A stretch of DNA of 64,000 nt, from NCBI RefSeq assembly GCF_003254395.2, contig NC_037639.1:5415001-5479000 (forward strand), written 5' to 3'. Source of the stretch: Apis mellifera. Taxonomy: Eukaryota > Arthropoda > Insecta > Hymenoptera > Apidae. Below the pieces are notes generated by a model. That model searched no databases. It saw only the letters and a program-made list of their open reading frames with translations, and was not told the DNA's origin. Positions 37,700 to 49,508 of the stretch are shown piece by piece (position 1 is the stretch's first letter; every line of letters starts with the position of its first letter). The position numbers were made by a program, and so were the translations under genes.

Positions 37700-37764
37700 A
37701 ATGCACAATGATGAATCGTATCTCGGGCAAAGAAATTGGATCATTAAGTGGCGCGACCTTGGAT
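37700..37764. repeat. Direct duplication, copy A (65 bp)
   Basis: This matches 38633-38697 without gaps at about 50 of 65 positions by hand alignment. The shared words include GATCATTAAG and ACCTTGGAT. On the minus strand both copies start ATGATC and keep RYDS.LCI, with several changes at third codon positions, but copy B has an in-frame TAG at codon 3. No named repeat family was recognised. Confidence 0.65.
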
Positions 37765-38240
37765 CGACGACGAAGAGGAACGAATCAACGTTCTTACCCA
37801 GATTCTTTTCCCCTCCTTCTCCTTTTTTTTTGCCCGGCTAATTACGCGTATCGAGTAATTTAATTAATGAGGGCACGCACGGTTTCCAAGATTACAGGAA
37901 TCGAAATCCACCCGGACGGCGGTCTCTCACGAAGTAACATTCTCCCCCCCTCCTTTTCAAGTTCGACTCAAGTTCGATCGAGGGGAATGCAGTTGGCGAA
38001 AGATGGACGCGATTACTTTTATCAGATGACAAATGCGAAACTTTTTCTAAGGGCGGAGATTGATGGGACGGATACGTAGATTCGAAACGCATCGATCTCT
38101 TCGCCGACGTACGAGTAAACAAGATATCCATTAGACGAGAGGAAAAAAAGATTCTGCGTTTTAATGAACGAGATGTGATTTACTTTTAAGTAAGAGAGAA
38201 TTACTTTAATGAGTTTCGATCTATTGTCGATTTCATTATC

Positions 38241-38444
38241 TCAAACTTTGGTCGTAATTCTTATCGATATTTCTGATATATCTTGGGATAAATATATATA
38301 AACATTAAAACTGGAATTCCCTGAATTATATGGTAAACAAAATGACAAAAAATGGGCTTTACAAATGAAATCATCGACGACTATAAATATGCCGAAAATA
38401 TAACTTCTCTTCCTATCTCTCAAAACAAATTCATCTACTCCCAT
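38241..38444 (-). CDS. Hypothetical ORF, 67 aa
   Basis: The ATG-start frame on the minus strand begins MGVDEFVLRDRKRSYIFG and ends in TGA. The same frame is open upstream to 38528 (95 codons in all), where a TAG sits directly before the open stretch. G is enriched at codon position 1 (about 26 percent against 17 and 13 percent by hand count). It lies between the two copies of the 65-base duplication. No homology is recognised. Confidence 0.15.
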   Translation of the reverse strand: MGVDEFVLRDRKRSYIFGIFIVVDDFICKAHFLSFCLPYNSGNSSFNVYIYLSQDISEISIRITTKV

Positions 38445-38632
38445 ATGAATGGATAGAAACAGAATAACGCGTAATATAAAAACTTCGAATCCTTCCTCAA
38501 AACCAAACCGTAATTCCAGAATACGAGGCTACTCCCCCAAATCCTAAGACTCTTTCCACCGAGATCCAACGTATTCCAAGAAGCTCTCGAACTTCGCGGC
38601 GCGAGTTGGCGCGGAAAAGAGTGAGATGAGCG

Positions 38633-38697
38633 GATGCATAATGGTGAATCATATCGCTGCCGAAGAAACTAGATCATTAAGCCATGCAACCTTGGAT
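38633..38697. repeat. Direct duplication, copy B (65 bp)
   Basis: This is the second copy of the element at 37700-37764, about 930 bases away in the same orientation. Flanking sequence is not obviously shared, so the conserved unit is close to 65 bases. Confidence 0.65.
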
Positions 38698-38739
38698 TTC
38701 TTGCCAAGTTCACTGCACTGTCCGGCCGCCTAGTGCTGA

Positions 38740-38779
38740 ATACATATATGTATATGTATATATACATATATACACACAC
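38740..38779. repeat. TA/CA compound repeat
   Basis: Interrupted TATATG and TATACA units run into a short CA tract, followed by a CT-rich island. Confidence 0.7.
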
Positions 38780-39830
38780 GCGTCTATACTCCAGCATCCG
38801 TATCCTCCTTCCTCCCCCTCCTCCTCCTCCTCCTTCGCCTTCCTCTCTCACTCTCAGTTCCATCCAGATCGCGCAACCTCTTCTCTCCTTCGCTTCATAC
38901 GATCAATCCAACAGCTCCTCTCTTCCCTTCCTCCTCCTTCTTCTTCTTCGCACGCACTTACGTAGAACGCGCGCGCGTTCAACGACTATTTTTCTCCCTC
39001 TGAGAGGAGCCATCCTGCTAGCCTGTCTCCCGGGGAACCCGGCCATCTAGGCCTATCCTAGTTTTTTGCCTAGCCTCGTCGTCACACGGTGGACTCAGCC
39101 ATCCACCGGTCTTTCAAACCATCTAGGGCCGGTTTCTCTCTGCCTTATACGATCATTTCTTCGCGCGCGCCACGCGAATCCGAATAAGACGGGGGTGGGC
39201 GAGGGGAGGGGGCAGAGAGAGGCCAAATAGAGAGCGTGGAACGGCCGTGAGTCGAATCGAGAGAGCAAGAGGAAGTTCAAGATGAGAAAAAGCCATGGTG
39301 GAAGAGGTATACGTACACTGTTATGATATTCGGGGAGCCAGAAGGGATATAAAAAGGAGAGGGATAGAAAGAGAGAAAGGTTTCTTGGCAGACGACGATG
39401 AAGAGGGAGGAGGAGGTGTAAACGTAATCCAACTTTCCATCGTGAATCCGATTACGTTCGATCCATGGATGTTGCATTCTGATCTCAACCCCGCCGTTCC
39501 AGGAATCTCGATACGAAGGCTACGAAATAATGGCGACGTGGTGCTACGCTCGCCAAGATAATGCTTGTTTCCCTGGCTGGCCGACGCTCAAGATGAGACT
39601 CCGTGCTCAGCTTTTCTATGATCCTCTTCTTCCACGCAGGCGAGGAGATTTATTTAATCATGCGTCGAGTGAAAAAGATTTTTTCACACTCGAGAGAGAG
39701 AGAGAGAGAGTGTGTGTGTAAAGAAAAAAAGAAAAACGTTCGAGCAGGTGATAACGTTCGAGGACGGATTCGAGGGATTGGAATTGAAGAAGGTCGCGCC
39801 ATTCTCATGCTTCTCGTGCTCGCGAGGAGC
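38780..39830. other. CT-rich island with a small hairpin
   Basis: Pyrimidine-rich DNA giving Pro/Ser or Glu/Gly mirror frames. CGGTGGA/TCCACCG (39087-39108) forms a 7-bp stem with an 8-nt loop. Confidence 0.5.
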
Positions 39831-39832
39831 TT

Positions 39833-39868
39833 TGCATATAGGAGGAGGATAACCTCCTCCTGTTTGCA
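39833..39868. other. Strong hairpin, AUAA tetraloop
   Basis: AGGAGGAGG (39840-39848) and CCTCCTCCT (39853-39861) pair perfectly around ATAA. The stem continues through two more pairs and, after one T-T mismatch, TGCA/TGCA, for about 15 pairs in 36 nt. It is the most compact strong hairpin noticed in the window. Confidence 0.55.
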
Positions 39869-39869
39869 T

Positions 39870-42800
39870 TGTGTCACGCGTGCACGTAAGTGTGTATATA
39901 CGCCACGGGATTCTGAAGCGACATTCATCCGAATGACATCACGAACGATTATTTCTAACGATGGGATAATTGGATTGAGAAATCGTGGATCAATATCTCG
40001 TGGACGATGGCAAGGAGGAGATTGGAAAATTTTGATTTCTCGATTAATTTAAGGATAAAAGTTGCGGATGGACACGTTCGATTTACTCAAACATTCGTTT
40101 CCTCCGTAAATTTATCTTGTATCGTGGATTCATTCGCTTCTGTTTGAATAATAATTATTGATATTGGAAGGAATATGTTGATTATAAGCTTCGCAGGAAT
40201 CCAAAGTTGCAATTTGTAACGAAATGAAAAGCAATTGTGGCAATTAAATAAAAATAAAAATGTGGGATAAATATCGTGATCAAAGCAAGATCGTAATAAC
40301 AGTGAAACCGATCTGAAAATTATAGTACTAGCTTTATTAATGATATAAGTTTATTTTAAACTTAGGTATTTCGACTCTCTCTCTCTCTCTCTCAAATACA
40401 AAATTGATCCGACAGGTGTCACGATCGATTTCAACCGATTCAAATTTCTAAAAGAAATTAAAAAAGACCGATATCACAGCTTCGATAACTAACTATTCCA
40501 AAATATGGATAATCCCTAAGCGCTGAACACGATTCCTCGCTCTTCTCTCTTATCAGTCAATGCAGCAGCAGTAGCCAGCAATTCCCCTATCGAGACCCAT
40601 ACACACTTTTCTAAATTTGTCGAACACCAGACTGGACAATTTATCGCCGTTCGATCGTTAACGCTATCTAACATCCTCCATTTTTCCCCCCTTTCTCCGC
40701 CTTATTTAGATCCGCGCCGAGGCTTTAATCGTTTTGAAAATTACAATCCCCTACTACCACCATTCTCTCTCCATTCTCTCTCCATCTTCTCTCTTTCTCT
40801 CGGATAGCAAGAGCAAGAAGAAGGAGAATCACGGTCGTAACAGGAGATCAACAACGCTTTTTCTCCCCGGCTGCATAACTGTTCCCCTTAATATCTATTA
40901 TAAACTTACGCGCCCCTTCACGAGGAAGGAAGAGAGCGAGAGGATAGGAATATGCATGAGGAGTAATACACCAACAGATCCGGCGGTTTATCGTTGTAAC
41001 ACATTGTGTTTAACGGTATCGACCGATCCTAAATAGCTGTTCCTACGATTGTAAGCGGTATACCAATTTCTTACTGCTTCTGGTCATGAGTGATGTGACG
41101 CCTGTTCGATATTACGCGGAACGTGATAATTGACTCGGATTATTATTATACGGGGAAACGAGTGAAGCGTTTCGAGTGGTAAATTGGGAAAATAAGAAAA
41201 AAATTCTTACGTCTTGCGTAAGACGTGTGAATATACTTAAAAAGGGCAGTTGGAATTTCGTGTGAAACTGAAAGAAGAAGAGAGTGACCAAGAAAAATTT
41301 AAATCTTTTTTTTTAACTCCAATGAAAAATTAATTCATAATGTAATCAAGTGAGAAATTTCAACTCTCTCTTCCTCTTTATGTATACACAGTGAGGTAAG
41401 AGATTCGATCAATACGCGTTTATCCATAGTTTACGAATGAAAATGGACGATAATGACGCTAATTAATATCCACCAGTGACTCAGCACAGCAACATTTGTA
41501 TCGCCGATGATAGCCGATGTTTCGTATCGTTGTAACGACAATGCGCGGAATAACGTGATATTAATATACTCTTTCGAGAGAGAAGCTTGTCCCTTCGATG
41601 CGAAATTATTATTGGATAATGATGATAATGCTTTAACCGATTGATATTGATGAGCCACGAAATTGCATGTGCAATTCGCGGTATCAACAACGCGGAAGGA
41701 AATGTATTAATAAGACGATCTTATTGATACATAATACGAATATAATAACCTGGCTACGATGAATCGAGGATTCTTAGAGCGATCATGGAATTTTAGATTC
41801 CTTTCTCGATGGACAGACTATTAATTTGATCGATGCATTTTGTAATTGATTCCGCGGTATGAAAGGAAACATCAGAAAATATATGTTTTAAAGCTATTAT
41901 AGTGCCGTTAAAATATCATTGATAATATATCCGATCCTTGGAATATTATTCCATCCTTTTCCCGTCTTTAATTATTAAACGTTAAATTACCTTATATAAG
42001 AATTTCTACGTACTATGGATCCCCATGCACACAATCCTTAGGACGCTTGACTCATCTGAAACATAAAAATTAATCCAATATTAATGTCAAGAAGAGACGA
42101 TAGAGCAGACTGATCCCCAATTTTTCCCAATCAGACTAAATTACGATATCATCGACCAACACTCTCTTTCCCCAAAAGGATCCCAGAAAACACACGTTCG
42201 AAAACCGGAACCATTTAAACAGCTTCGTCCTTTCGTGAAGAAGGGCAAGGAAAAAGGAAAGATGGCGAGGGAGAGAAGCACGAGGACAACAAGAGACAAA
42301 AGGAGCGAACGTTTCCCGTGTAATTCGGTCCTAACGTTGTCCTTATGCCGTGTAACATTCGATACCTTCACCTTCCTCCACGGCTACGAGAACAATGTAA
42401 GATAACACCTGTGATATAACTGAATAAAACGGTCCGATGACCGAACACTCTTCTGTGCACATGGTTGCATGCGCCCAGTGGCGGTCAACCGATCGAGAAG
42501 GGATCGACTCGTCACGATCTCTTTGAAATTCTGGATCAAATTGTTCGTGAAGTTTTTATAAATCGAGGCAGTGGATAAAACCTACATTTTTCTGAAATCC
42601 TTAATTGAGGAGGTATTGCATATTATATAATTTCTAAATTCTAAATTAAATTATCGATAAAGAACGATTAGATGCAATGAATTTCTGGATTAAAAGGAAA
42701 TGAGACTTTCGAAACATGTGAAATTATTTTTATAAATTATTTAGAATAATTTCTCTTTTCCAAATTCTTCCAACTATATCAATAGATCTATCTATAGATC

Positions 42801-43200
42801 AAAATGACAATACATTGCACTTTCGTTTCCATTTATAAGTATTCAATGTTAAATATGATAAATAATAAAACCTTTTAATTTCATCGATTGTTCCAATGCA
42901 ACAATTTTCCACTTTCCCTACTCAAGTTCAAGTATCTATGCAAATAACGCGAAAGCAACCAGCGCGGAATATCGATTTCCATACTCGAGGCAGACACACA
43001 AGTGGCGACGCACACCACCGTTTACCTGGGTCAAAACGTCGATGAACCTCGATGCGAATGATTTTTCCCTATAAATCGTCACGTGTCATCTCAAGAATAG
43101 GGCTCGCGTGTTACGCCACTTCCTAGTTAACTCCTCGAGACATCCTCCACAGTGTCGCGCGAAACACGCGACAAAACATATACCGGTTAATCGTCGTTAC
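39870..43200. other. No gene seen
   Basis: Mostly AT-rich. A 7-bp GC stem TGTCGCG/CGCGACA with a 7-nt loop lies at 43153-43173, just before the MITE. Confidence 0.55.
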
Positions 43201-43225
43201 TTGGTTCGAGCGCTATATAAATGTA

Positions 43226-43421
43226 TACAGGGTGTTCGAGATAGACACAAAATTTAAACGAAACGGAAAATAATAAGATACTAAAGTAGAGATTTTTCTT
43301 AAATTACTTTAAACAAACTTTTATCAACCTTCCAATTCGTTTAAATTTATAATAAACTCAGAAATCATACGTTTACAAATTTTTCACCCGTTCTTTTTTT
43401 CTCTTTTCCATACACCCTGTA
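43226..43421. mobile_element. Probable MITE with CAGGGTGT ends
   Basis: The 192-base AT-rich unit begins CAGGGTGT (43228) and ends with its exact inverse ACACCCTG (to 43419). It is flanked on both sides by TA, the target duplication used by Tc1/mariner transposases. A second perfect 13-base inverted pair lies inside (43250-43262 and 43336-43348). It has no coding capacity, so it would be non-autonomous. The terminal repeats are short and decay quickly, so family assignment is inference. Confidence 0.45.
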
Positions 43422-43429
43422 GATGCACT

Positions 43430-44780
43430 GTACACGAACGCATAATATAGACCATGGAAGATCAATTTCCCCTGAATAAAACATCCTCTCGGCCGGATTG
43501 GCGTTATCGATGGAAGAGGCTCTAGGCTCTGAACGACCTATGGCTACGCGCAATCGTACTCGCAGCCTTCGAAACGGATGCAAGAATGAGAACATGCTTG
43601 TTCCACGTCCTACGCACAGCTAGACGCTACACCATGGAGGCGATAGCGAATATTTGGTATCGATGTCCCGGTGTTAATAACGCTGGATCGGAGCGCGGCC
43701 ATCGAGACGGCGGCCGCTCGTGTAAAGCGGATGTAATGAAGGGTTTGGAAAGTGATTTGTGTCACTGCAAATACCCGTACCCGCTTTTAACGCTCGATAA
43801 CACGCTCTCTGACAAGTTGCTTGTCTTCCCGAATGATGGTTCCGCCGAACAGATCGCTGCGTTTCAGATATCGATACGTCACGGCCGGTTATGTTTGGTG
43901 ATCGAAGAACGAGTAGCGATTACCGGCTACATTCTGCGATGCGCCACAATTTCAACAATCTCAAATCGAAGAACTTTGAAAAAAGAAGACGAGATACGAG
44001 ATCTCTAAGAAAATTATTTTCGCCGATTTAATCATGATACACTTTTCTTAAAAGAAAGAACTCCTAATCTTTCATTCGAAAATCTAAATTCAAAAATTCA
44101 ATCGAATATTTCATATTCAAAATTTCTCAGGCTAATCTTAATAATCTTTCCTAGCAGTAAAACTCCGCTATAAAAATTTTACTCCTTCCGATTCACCAGC
44201 AGTATTCATTTCATGCTCGGATATTCTTCATTTCATATTCATCTTTCGCTCCTCGTCCACTTAGTTTTCGATTCAAACACCGTCCGATGCAGAGAAAGCC
44301 TTGGAAAACGTTCAATTCCCCGGTTCGTCGTCGATCTATTAATATTCTCGCGGATGTCGATCGCGATGAGGAATCAATTGATAATTTTAAAAGAACTGGA
44401 GGAAGATAGGGGGATATACGCCATAAGCAATGACGCCCTGGCATCCTGCGGTCCATACCGTGGAGAATCCACCTTCCTCTTCACTCCTTGCATCCGCTCC
44501 TTTCCGCTTGGACGAGAAACGATGACTCGAATACCCTCTGGCATCGACTGTCCACCCGCATGAAAAACCTTCGATGCGCGTACTACGTACGCGGACCGGA
44601 AATACCCCCGGGGATGCACAAGACCCCGCCACGATCCTGTTGCGGAAGTGCGGCATACGGAATGTAAATTCGCCTCGATCGAGCTCTTCGCTTTACGAGA
44701 AGATAAAATTGATACCCTCTTCCGTCGCGTATTGTCACACTCTCGCGTTGCAAATTGCGTGACCCTTAATCGCGCTTTCG
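43430..44780. other. GC-richer island beside the MITE
   Basis: Long frames occur on both strands (140 codons + at 43586-44008; 164 codons minus at 44374-44868) with no family motif, no clear codon bias and no matching splice structure. Confidence 0.5.
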
Positions 44781-44789
44781 AAGGAGGAA

Positions 44790-47700
44790 TAAAAAAAATA
44801 AAGAAGGAAAGACTGGACATTTTTTTGATTCTATTCTTTTCAAAGTTATAAAAAGAAGAATCTGTCATTGAAAAAATTAGCTTGGATATTAATAATCGTG
44901 ACTAATCATTTGTTGATAAATGAAACGAGGGAATCTAAAACAAAGAATCTATATTCCAAACAAAATCCTGTTAAATTTACCTCTTCTTTTATTCTTCCAA
45001 ACTTGCAACATCCTATCTTCAGACTCAAGAAAGAAAATATCGTTTGAAAGAATAAGTTTCGATATTTATCCACCGACCACCAAGATCGAAACAAAGTTCA
45101 AGATCAAAGATAATTAATCATACGAACGAAAAGAATATGGAGGCGACCTAAGTCGAGAGGGTTTCGACGTTCTCACCGAGTGTGTCTGGCCATCTAATTA
45201 AACCCATAATTACGGTCGACATGCATAATTGGATCGGAAACGACTCGAGCTGCGAAGATCAAAGGTCCACGACCGATTTCTCTCGTGATCCACGGGACAC
45301 GAGAGAAACGACACGAGAGTGAAAGAGCTCGAACAAGAGAGAGAGGACACGGATCGAAATACTCGTTGCACCTGAACGTTATTGTTTTAGGACCAGGTAG
45401 ATAGAATTTAATAGGCTTCGGATACGCTTCGAGCAGAGGGATCTCCACTGGACCGAGTCCTCTTCGGTCAAGTTCGTAGGCAGGATCTCGGTTTCCGTTT
45501 ACTTCTTATTTTAATTTCGTTGGCTTCTTCATCTCTCATTCCTCTACCTGGCCATTCTTCTCGCTCTCTCACTATTTTTAACATTGTGAGGCATACCTCT
45601 GGCTTCTCGCTGCGCTATTATAGTAGCATCTAAGTAATTTTTCTTTCCTTTTTTCTTGTCACTCTGTTTTTGCTATCGCTTTGTTCCCTACTTTGTTTCC
45701 TGCTCTTTCGAATCCTTTCTTTTTTTTTATATATATCCTTTTATTTCCTCGTATTTCGTTTTGCTTAATTCGTATCGTTCGATTCGCTTCTCTTTTTGAT
45801 ATCTTTTTTTTCCTTTTTCTTTCGGCAGAAACGAGAGAAGAGCATTAAGAAGACTTGAGCAGCCCGGAAACAAATCGCGGTTTTTAACCCCTTGCAACTC
45901 GAGTTACCCGGTTTCGCGTGGTAATTTCTATGAAGATTCAAACATTAATAGATATGTCGCAAGAAGTGTAATATACTTTTGAATCCATTAAGGATTCTAG
46001 GTAAAATCGTAATAATGTTATCTTTCTTTCCATCGAATACCTACTTCCTCGTAATATTTTCAAACGTAAAATATTAAAAGTTCGTTTATCGATAAAGATA
46101 AAACTGTCTTCGCAGTGATGTCCATTACCATTAATTTTCCCATGATCGTGATCAGAAAAATCCCTATAATACTCACGCTTCGGAATACGTTAATTTTCTT
46201 TCCAGATAATTACTTCCTAACACGTAATTTCCAAGAGAAGATATCTCAGATGATATTTCTCTCGGGGATATTAAAATACGATTAAACGGCCCGTAAAACC
46301 AAATAATTTGTTGCAAAGTCCTACATTAAAAGATTATTAAAAACACGCGGTAAAACGAAACCGGTCATTTACCCCGGAAAATCGTCGACGATCCACGGAG
46401 ATACAACGGAGAGCCTAACCTCTGAGCTAATTGCTATCAACATCTTTCCTCGAATGAAAAATCGAAATCAAAAATATCTGTCAAATTACACTTGTCGCCT
46501 CATCGATAACCAACGCTAATTCTCCTTCACCCGTTCGTATTTTCTCTCCGCTCGAATTTATCTCTTTCCGGTTTTTGATCTGGACTCGCGCGCCCGCTGT
46601 CACGGCTCCGATTCTTTTAATTCCGTCCGAGATTCCACGACTTTATTTTATCGCATGCACGGCGACATTTCTGTGTCTTTATCGACCAGTTACCAGTAGT
46701 ATTATCGGTCGAACCAATCGGTCTCGATCGACAACTCTCCCTCCTTCCCTCCTCCCGTCCCGCTCCACGGAGTGTGCGTCTTGTCTCTTCCGTATCTGCC
46801 AACAGTCTGCCAACAGATCCCCAGAAAGCCGTTCTATGCGTCTTAATAGCGCGTTAATGCCCCGACTCGTCGAGATATCGAATCGAATCGCCTCTCCCCT
46901 TCGATTATAAAATATCGCTTCGCGTATTCTCCATTTCGTATCGATAATCGAGATCTGTTTCGCAACAGGAGAAGAGAATTCGTTGCGTATGCTCACGTTT
47001 AAATTATAATACAAGAAGTAAAATCGAGGATACTCCAGATTCCGTTTTTTCGTGGTTGCCTTGCTTGACGGTTTTCTCCCTTTCTCCTTTTCCTTTTTTT
47101 CTTTTCTTTTTTTTTTTTTCTTTTTTTCATTTACGAGAAGAGACCTCGGCCGCGATTCACCGATAGCAATTAGAGGTGGGCGGCGCTCGAATGCAATGGA
47201 TTTTTCGGTTTCTCGCCGGCGCACCGTCCCTGGCAAAACATGTTTGCCAATCTCCGACACGCCTACAGAGGGGAGGCTTTTTCAATTTTTACCAGTGAAA
47301 ATAACGCAGGCATCCTCGAGAAGAGGAGTTGCATACGTATACGCAACTTGGTTCGAGGGCAACGAGCGCTTTCATCTTCGATAAAATTCGATGAGAGCGG
47401 TCGATTCGCTGGAATATCGTGGGTATGTGTTTAAGGTGGTATTTAATTGATGGGTAAATGCTCGGCGATGCTCGAGGGTAATGTTCTATATTGTCGGAGA
47501 CCGAGGTGATTCCATTGATCACGATTTTTGTGTAACAGTCATTTAAGATTTGCATGTTTCGCTTCATAATTATTTTCAAATATAATTTGAATGTTCTACA
47601 TTTTTCTTTTATAAAAATTTGTTACTGAAATTAACTTATCGTTTCAAAATATCTGAAAAACCTGAGCATCTTGATACGAAACGTTAAATATTAATACTCT

Positions 47701-48830
47701 ATCTTGAAGAAAAATAAATAAATCAAAGAAACGCAAAGATAAAATATCTCTTAATATTACGTTTTTAAAATGTCTTAATATTCTTGGACTAATTATAAAA
47801 ATAAATAAAATCGAGACAGGTTGCTCTCGAAAGTAGGAATAAATATTTCGTTTATAACACTTTATCTAAACTGATTAGCCTCGAAGAAATGAACGCACAT
47901 CGTCGAAACATTCACGATCAGAGGAATTGTAAAAAAAAAAAAAAAGAATTCCTCCTAGCCGGTGTATCAAAGTATCACTTTTAGAGTGGGCATGAGCGAG
48001 ACTATAAGTGTACTCGAACAAGTTGCTTCTCAACTAGCCGGACAACTCGTAAAGCAACTGCCACACGACCAGAAATTAACGTGGAAGACGAGTATCAACG
48101 AGAGGAATCCAAGGGACGAGTAGCATCCGGTAGCTTAACGATCGAATCGAATATCGTGATTCCAGAGACGAGAGAAAGGGCTTTTATACACAAGCTTTGC
48201 TCCTAATCCATGACTAACGATCGGAGAGTAAGATATAAAATAGTAGAATAAGACGAGCGAGCGATAAATTTGATAATCAAGTCGATAAAGTATCGTTAAT
48301 TTAACGTTATTTCGTTCGAAGAATTTTCGTGTAATTTTTGGATTAAAAATAACGTTTTTTAACAATTAATGGAGGTACGTGATTCCTTAAGATTATTATA
48401 TTAATATTTATAAACTGAAATCACGGCTTGTACACGATTGTAACGAGTTTCCGTCAATATTTATAGTATTGAACGTTTCCTTACCTCGAATCGTAATATT
48501 TACGTTTCGCGTATATAACATTTGTATACGATTTTATAATCCATATTAGTTTCTTACGCGGTTGAGTGAAGACGGATTTTACAAACGAATTTGATTTCTA
48601 TAATATATCTTTCTTTAATATTTGTAATATCGAATTTTTTAACTTAATTATTAACTTTTTACTAATTATTTATACGGAAATTTTGCAATGAACGAATATC
48701 AAGAAAATTTCACAACGCTTCGAAGAGACTCTAAAAAATCTTATCCTATCCAACAATTTCCATAAAAAAAATGTCATAAATTCCTACGCAAAAATTCACT
48801 TTTCAAAAAACAAACTTAAGAAAAATGTTT
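44790..48830. other. No gene seen
   Basis: AT-rich with a CT/GA-biased patch at 46.5-47.4 kb. The 193-codon minus frame there is driven by a lysine-rich A/G tract. Confidence 0.55.
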
Positions 48831-49204
48831 CCCTAGGCCTAACTCATCCTATGGCCGACTCTTAGAGCAAAGGGGATAAAAAGAAAGAAGAAGAAAAAAA
48901 TCCCTCTTCTTCCTACGACCTCAACAGCTCGTCCAACGCCGATAAACCACTCCCTCGAGCCGCGTCCGATCATCGAAAATTCTACGATCGAGCGAGCTAT
49001 TAGCTCGGATAGCCCTTCTACTCGGAAACGTCCCAATTACGACGAAATCGAATGGAATTCGTTCGCGTTGCTCGGATTTATGACAGGCCTTGGCCAAGCT
49101 TTACCGCGAACCGGGCGCAGAAAAACTGGGAGAGGAAAAGTGGCGCGGTGGTTGGAACGCGCGCTTCCGGTCTTTGAGAGGCAGACCCAGCCAGAGCGAG
49201 GGGT

Positions 49205-49214
49205 TATATATAAG
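49205..49214 (+). promoter_or_regulatory. TATA-box-like TATATATAAG
   Basis: The site lies at the edge of a GC-rich island, with GC-rich DNA just upstream and a GCC tract about 270 bases downstream. No clear initiator motif occurs 25-35 bases after it. Confidence 0.22.
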
Positions 49215-49477
49215 TGTCGATCGTAACGCATCCGACCGATATCGTGCATCGACGCATCTTCCCCTTCCACTCGGACGAAAATTATTGGCGGTACGACAAC
49301 GTTGAATATCAGGTCGGACTAGACTTTAATGCCACGATGGAATGTCGTAGAGCGTACGTGGTTCGAACGACTAGTTTACCAGTGGTTGGCCGGCCGTTGC
49401 ACACACACACACACACACGAGTCCGCTCAGGCAAAAAAATTAGCGCACGATGCGAAGCGGCGACGGTTATCGCAGCA

Positions 49478-49504
<27 letters not shown>
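49478..49504. repeat. GCC trinucleotide repeat
   Basis: About nine GCC units are present. They read as polyproline on one frame of the + strand and polyalanine on the minus strand, with no supporting gene structure. A CA repeat lies just upstream (49400-49418). Confidence 0.8.

Positions 49505-49508
<4 letters not shown>

Noticed and set aside
40474..40481. TATCACAG, the seed of the miR-2/13 family
   Set aside because: No complementary arm within 100 bases, so no precursor hairpin. The copy near 110 likewise lacks one.
43586..44008. 140-codon + strand frame
   Set aside because: Slight excess of position-1 G only, Arg/Cys-rich, no recognised domain. Kept as GC-island background.
44374..44868. 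164-codon minus-strand frame
   Set aside because: GC-rich island with equally long frames on the other strand; composition unremarkable.
46679..47260. 193-codon minus-strand frame
   Set aside because: Its length comes from an A/G tract read as lysine-glutamate repeats in stop-poor DNA. No motif and no splice structure.
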